From contig JAMDDG010000396.1 of the NCBI GenBank assembly GCA_023488865.1, positions 1-16,234 of the forward strand: DNA of 16,234 nt, given 5' to 3'. The translations under genes and the position numbers were made by a program. How positions within the stretch are numbered: position 1 is the stretch's first letter; the number at the start of each line of letters is the position of its first letter. Below are positions 12,817 to 16,234 of this stretch, piece after piece. The notes under the pieces were generated by a model. The model did no database searches. It was given only the letters and a program-made list of their open reading frames with translations, and had not been told where the DNA came from. The stretch comes from Bacteroidota bacterium (GTDB taxonomy: Bacteria; Bacteroidota; Bacteroidia; Bacteroidales; Prolixibacteraceae).

Positions 12817-14286
12817 ATGACAGGCACCGAAACGATAACAATAACGAAGGCAGAATACCAACACCTTTTGGATAAAAGTTCAAGGGTTGAATGGCTCGAA
12901 CATCAGTTATCGGAACTAAAACGCCTTGTTTTCGGGGCTAAAAGTGAACGGTTTATAGCCCCCATCCCCGGACAACTTAGCTTGTTTGACCTTCCGCAGG
13001 AATTACCGGTCGAAAAACCACTGGAAGAAATCACCTACACCCGCGCAAAAGCGGAGAAAGAGAAAAAACAACCGCTGCGGGCAGAGCTACCGGCCCACCT
13101 TCCACGAAGAATTGAAGTGATTGAGCCTGAGAATATTCCCGAAGGATCAAAAAAGATTGGCGAAGCGATCACCGAAATACTTGAATACGAGGCTGCCAAT
13201 ATCTATGTTCGACAGATTGTCCGGCCAAAATATATCGTTGAATCGAACGACGAATCAACTAAAATAGCCATCGCAGAACTTCCATCGCTGCCAATTCCAA
13301 AGGGGAATGCAGGCCCATCGATGATCGCCTATTTGATGGTCAGTAAGTTTGTCGACCATTTGCCGTTTTACCGGCAGTCACAAATCTTCAAACGTCAGGG
13401 GTTGCACCTTGCAGAATCAACCATTGGTGGTTGGTTCAACGCAGGATGTACCCTTATTGAACACTTGTACCGAACATTATTGTTAAAGATAATGTCGTCG
13501 GATTATCTGATGGCAGATGAAACACCGATTCCGGTATTGACCAGTGACAAACCGGGAGCAACCCACAAGGGCTATTACTGGGTGTATTATGATCCGGTAA
13601 ACAAACTTGTTTTGTTCGATTACCGGAAGACCCGTGGGCGGGAAGGCCCAAACGAGATGCTGAAAAACTTCTCGGGATACCTTCAAACCGATGGCTATAC
13701 GGCTTATAATAATCTGGAAAATCAGGCAAACATTATCCAGTTGGCCTGTATGGCACATGCCCGACGCAAAATGGAGTCAAGTCTTGACAATGATAAGGAG
13801 CGTGCAACCTGGGCTTTGACCATGATCCAGAAATTGTATGACATCGAACGTCAAGCCCGGGAAGGATCATTATTACCTGAAGATATCAGGAAATTGCGCC
13901 AGCAACAAGCCAAGCCGGTATTGGATGAAATGGGCGAATGGCTCAAGGAGCAAATAAACCTGGTCTTACCCAAAAGTGCAATCGGTGGAGCTATCGCCTA
14001 TACACTTACTTTATGGCCGCGGCTGATCAGGTATATTGAGGATGGACGGTTCCAGATAGACAACAACCTTATCGAAAACAGTATAAGGCCTGTCGCGTTA
14101 GGCAGGCGCAACTATATGTTTGCGGGGTCACATGAAGCTGCACATCGATCGGCTGTAATCTATTCCCTGCTGGCCACCTGCAAAATCAACAATATAGAAC
14201 CACAAGCATGGCTTACCAAAACGCTTTCTGTTATCGCCGATTGTCCGGTAAGTCAACTGCACACACTCCTGCCCACGCAAAAGTAA
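12817..14286 (+). CDS. tnpC: IS66 transposase TnpC (DDE), first copy
   Basis: The 489-residue transposase has an N-terminal leucine-zipper-like segment (about 10-38, EYQHLLDKSSRVEWLEHQLSELKRLVFG) followed by the IS66 mark GAKSERF. A central domain has EAITEILEYEAANIYVRQIVRPKY. The catalytic DDE core has D234 (LMADETPIPV), D292 (YLQTDGYTAY) and E420 (IDNNLIENSIRP), with ACMAHARRK in between. The C-terminal tail (SLLATCKINNIEPQAWL) is family-typical. The paired CPxC zinc-finger cysteines of many IS66 transposases are missing. It catalyses cut-and-insert chemistry at the GTAAG ends. The reading frame is intact, so it is potentially active. Confidence 0.93.
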   Translation: MTGTETITITKAEYQHLLDKSSRVEWLEHQLSELKRLVFGAKSERFIAPIPGQLSLFDLPQELPVEKPLEEITYTRAKAEKEKKQPLRAELPAHLPRRIEVIEPENIPEGSKKIGEAITEILEYEAANIYVRQIVRPKYIVESNDESTKIAIAELPSLPIPKGNAGPSMIAYLMVSKFVDHLPFYRQSQIFKRQGLHLAESTIGGWFNAGCTLIEHLYRTLLLKIMSSDYLMADETPIPVLTSDKPGATHKGYYWVYYDPVNKLVLFDYRKTRGREGPNEMLKNFSGYLQTDGYTAYNNLENQANIIQLACMAHARRKMESSLDNDKERATWALTMIQKLYDIERQAREGSLLPEDIRKLRQQQAKPVLDEMGEWLKEQINLVLPKSAIGGAIAYTLTLWPRLIRYIEDGRFQIDNNLIENSIRPVALGRRNYMFAGSHEAAHRSAVIYSLLATCKINNIEPQAWLTKTLSVIADCPVSQLHTLLPTQK

Positions 14287-14296
14287 AACCGGAATT

Positions 14297-14677
14297 TTGA
14301 AAAAAACAGAAGCAGTTAGCCGTTGGCTTACGTATTATTTGTACCGTGAACCCACCGACATGCGCAAGAGTTTTGATGGCCTTTGCGGGCTTGTCAACGG
14401 GCGGCTTGGCCAGAACCCGATGAGCGGTGATGTGTTTATCTTTTTGAACAAGCCACGCAACAGGGTCAAGCTGCTGCGCTGGGAACCGGGTGGGTATGTA
14501 CTTTTTTTCAAGCGGCTTGAGCGGGGGACTTTTGAACTGCCCACAGTCCAAAATCCGGGTTTGTCGCAGATGCTCGATTACGGTGAACTGGCCATGATAA
14601 TTACTGGTATTTCAATGAGAAATGCAAATAAAAGGGTACGATTTTTTCCACAAAATAACGTTGATAAGTATCTGTAA
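14297..14677 (+). CDS. Hybrid TnpB: N-terminus from IS66 right end fused in frame to truncated tnpB
   Basis: The frame starts at TTG 14297 in the right end of the first IS copy. It reads through the terminal repeat (residues 1-12, encoded by 14297-14332 and ending SRWLT) and enters the second copy, where TnpB resumes at YYLYREPTDMRKSF. Only the first 9 residues of native TnpB (MFSLGAAR plus Y context) are replaced, so nearly the whole conserved TnpB region is kept (126 residues against 122). Whether it is translated is unknown; there is no ATG and no promoter was seen directly upstream. The open frame across the junction could be chance (one in three). Confidence 0.65.
   Translation: MKKTEAVSRWLTYYLYREPTDMRKSFDGLCGLVNGRLGQNPMSGDVFIFLNKPRNRVKLLRWEPGGYVLFFKRLERGTFELPTVQNPGLSQMLDYGELAMIITGISMRNANKRVRFFPQNNVDKYL
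14319..14331 (-). repeat. IS66 right terminal inverted repeat, first copy
   Basis: GCCGTTGGCTTAC is the perfect reverse complement of the left end at 12051-12063. It abuts the truncated second copy with no intervening base. Confidence 0.85.
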
Positions 14678-14683
14678 AACTGT

Positions 14684-14714
14684 TTGTTTGCAAGAGTCAT
14701 TCGTGATATATTTG
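14684..14714 (+). promoter_or_regulatory. Internal promoter in front of second tnpC
   Basis: This is the duplicate of the TTG-N20-TATATTTG motif upstream of the first tnpC, at a constant offset of 1902 bp, 4 bp before the second tnpC start codon. Confidence 0.5.
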
Positions 14715-14718
14715 TGTC

Positions 14719-16188
14719 ATGACAGGCACCGAAACGATAACAATAACGAAGGCAGAATACCAACACCTTTTGGATAAAAGTTCAAGGGTTGAATGGCTCG
14801 AACATCAGTTATCGGAACTAAAACGCCTTGTTTTCGGGGCTAAAAGTGAACGGTTTATAGCCCCCATCCCCGGACAACTTAGCTTGTTTGACCTTCCGCA
14901 GGAATTACCGGTCGAAAAACCACTGGAAGAAATCACCTACACCCGCGCAAAAGCGGAGAAAGAGAAAAAACAACCGCTGCGGGCAGAGCTACCGGCCCAC
15001 CTTCCACGAAGAATTGAAGTGATTGAGCCTGAGAATATTCCCGAAGGATCAAAAAAGATTGGCGAAGCGATCACCGAAATACTTGAATACGAGGCTGCCA
15101 ATATCTATGTTCGACAGATTGTCCGGCCAAAATATATCGTTGAATCGAACGACGAATCAACTAAAATAGCCATCGCAGAACTTCCATCGCTGCCAATTCC
15201 AAAGGGGAATGCAGGCCCATCGATGATCGCCTATTTGATGGTCAGTAAGTTTGTCGACCATTTGCCGTTTTACCGGCAGTCACAAATCTTCAAACGTCAG
15301 GGGTTGCACCTTGCAGAATCAACCATTGGTGGTTGGTTCAACGCAGGATGTACCCTTATTGAACACTTGTACCGAACATTATTGTTAAAGATAATGTCGT
15401 CGGATTATCTGATGGCAGATGAAACACCGATTCCGGTATTGACCAGTGACAAACCGGGAGCAACCCACAAGGGCTATTACTGGGTGTATTATGATCCGGT
15501 AAACAAACTTGTTTTGTTCGATTACCGGAAGACCCGTGGGCGGGAAGGCCCAAACGAGATGCTGAAAAACTTCTCGGGATACCTTCAAACCGATGGCTAT
15601 ACGGCTTATAATAATCTGGAAAATCAGGCAAACATTATCCAGTTGGCCTGTATGGCACATGCCCGACGCAAAATGGAGTCAAGTCTTGACAATGATAAGG
15701 AGCGTGCAACCTGGGCTTTGACCATGATCCAGAAATTGTATGACATCGAACGTCAAGCCCGGGAAGGATCATTATTACCTGAAGATATCAGGAAATTGCG
15801 CCAGCAACAAGCCAAGCCGGTATTGGATGAAATGGGCGAATGGCTCAAGGAGCAAATAAACCTGGTCTTACCCAAAAGTGCAATCGGTGGAGCTATCGCC
15901 TATACACTTACTTTATGGCCGCGGCTGATCAGGTATATTGAGGATGGACGGTTCCAGATAGACAACAACCTTATCGAAAACAGTATAAGGCCTGTCGCGT
16001 TAGGCAGGCGCAACTATATGTTTGCGGGGTCACATGAAGCTGCACATCGATCGGCTGTAATCTATTCCCTGCTGGCCACCTGCAAAATCAACAATATAGA
16101 ACCACAAGCATGGCTTACCAAAACGCTTTCTGTTATCGCCGATTGTCCGGTAAGTCAACTGCACACACTCCTGCCCACGCAAAAGTAA
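14719..16188 (+). CDS. tnpC: IS66 transposase TnpC (DDE), second identical copy
   Basis: All 489 residues are identical to those of the TnpC at 12817-14286, including the DDE residues D234, D292 and E420. The gene is complete with its own internal promoter motif and ends 32 bp before the second right terminal repeat. Identity at this level implies a very recent duplication, or an assembly duplication of one copy. Confidence 0.93.
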   Translation: MTGTETITITKAEYQHLLDKSSRVEWLEHQLSELKRLVFGAKSERFIAPIPGQLSLFDLPQELPVEKPLEEITYTRAKAEKEKKQPLRAELPAHLPRRIEVIEPENIPEGSKKIGEAITEILEYEAANIYVRQIVRPKYIVESNDESTKIAIAELPSLPIPKGNAGPSMIAYLMVSKFVDHLPFYRQSQIFKRQGLHLAESTIGGWFNAGCTLIEHLYRTLLLKIMSSDYLMADETPIPVLTSDKPGATHKGYYWVYYDPVNKLVLFDYRKTRGREGPNEMLKNFSGYLQTDGYTAYNNLENQANIIQLACMAHARRKMESSLDNDKERATWALTMIQKLYDIERQAREGSLLPEDIRKLRQQQAKPVLDEMGEWLKEQINLVLPKSAIGGAIAYTLTLWPRLIRYIEDGRFQIDNNLIENSIRPVALGRRNYMFAGSHEAAHRSAVIYSLLATCKINNIEPQAWLTKTLSVIADCPVSQLHTLLPTQK

Positions 16189-16220
16189 AACCGGAATTTT
16201 GAAAAAAACAGAAGCAGTTA

Positions 16221-16233
16221 GCCGTTGGCTTAC
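16221..16233 (-). repeat. IS66 right terminal inverted repeat, second copy
   Basis: GCCGTTGGCTTAC ends one base before the window edge. The next base is A (16234), not the G that follows the first copy, so a third tandem unit does not follow. Confidence 0.8.
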
Positions 16234-16234
16234 A

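Larger units (their letters stand above)
12051..14331 (+). mobile_element. IS66-family insertion sequence, complete copy (2281 bp)
   Basis: The element is bounded by 13-bp perfect terminal inverted repeats GTAAGCCAACGGC (12051-12063) and GCCGTTGGCTTAC (14319-14331); IS66 ends characteristically start GTAA. It carries the three standard IS66 genes tnpA, tnpB and tnpC in order on one strand. No 8-bp target duplication can be confirmed: the left flank is GTAAGTTC (12043-12050), while the right flank is the second element copy (GTATTATT). It has removed the start of a DUF1761 gene. Confidence 0.9.
12430..16233 (+). repeat. Exact tandem direct duplication, two 1902-bp units
   Basis: Unit one is 12430-14331 and unit two is 14332-16233. 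They abut with no spacer. The encoded TnpC proteins are identical across 489 residues, and intergenic stretches compared by eye are also identical. The unit runs from inside tnpB to the right end of the IS, so the second unit is an IS66 copy lacking its first 379 bp. Confidence 0.9.
14332..16233 (+). mobile_element. IS66-family element, second copy lacking the left 379 bp
   Basis: It is identical to 12430-14331 as far as compared. It lacks the left terminal repeat, tnpA and the first codons of tnpB, and keeps the rest of tnpB, tnpC and the right terminal repeat (16221-16233). It has no left end of its own, so it could not move independently; with the left end at 12051 the pair could act as one larger unit. 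Confidence 0.9.

Overview
The window looks like chromosomal DNA of a Bacteroidota (Bacteroidetes) bacterium. The reasons are promoter-like TTG...TAnnTTTG motifs in front of several genes, few Shine-Dalgarno sequences, 'ctttgtgg/ccacaaag' dispersed repeats between genes, and a small membrane protein resembling one I know from that phylum. This placement is inference from sequence style; there is no rRNA marker here.

Left part (1-7162): a minus-strand ovoA (first enzyme of ovothiol biosynthesis) sits between two arms of a ~70-bp inverted repeat. It is followed by two small minus-strand membrane proteins of unknown function. Then come plus-strand genes: a HAD phosphatase of the YqaB/beta-phosphoglucomutase type whose 3' end runs into an AAAATGTG-type inverted repeat, then uvrB overlapping an HD-domain hydrolase gene by 8 bp.

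Middle part (7215-10925): an A+T-richer sulfur island. A Crp/Fnr-type regulator with a CxCxxC N-terminus is divergent from a tight four-gene operon. The operon encodes a sulfide:quinone oxidoreductase/flavocytochrome c-like flavoprotein, a DUF1641 protein, a short TusE/DsrC-like protein with only the penultimate cysteine, and a DsrE-family sulfur carrier. The divergent intergenic region holds an FNR-box-like perfect palindrome, further inverted repeats and promoter-like motifs for both directions. The operon ends at a clear hairpin/T-run terminator. The likely theme is oxidation of sulfide (or a related reduced sulfur species) to a persulfide that is passed to protein cysteines, under redox- or sulfur-responsive control. 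This is the most interesting system in the window.

Right part (10924-16234): a minus-strand ferric-reductase-like haem membrane protein (MsrQ type) and a DUF1761 membrane protein whose start codon appears to have been removed by an IS66-family insertion. The IS66 element (12051-14331; tnpA, tnpB, tnpC) is followed immediately by a second, 5'-truncated 1902-bp copy (14332-16233). The junction joins the right terminal repeat to the inside of tnpB and keeps the reading frame, giving a hybrid TnpB. The window stops one base after the second right end.
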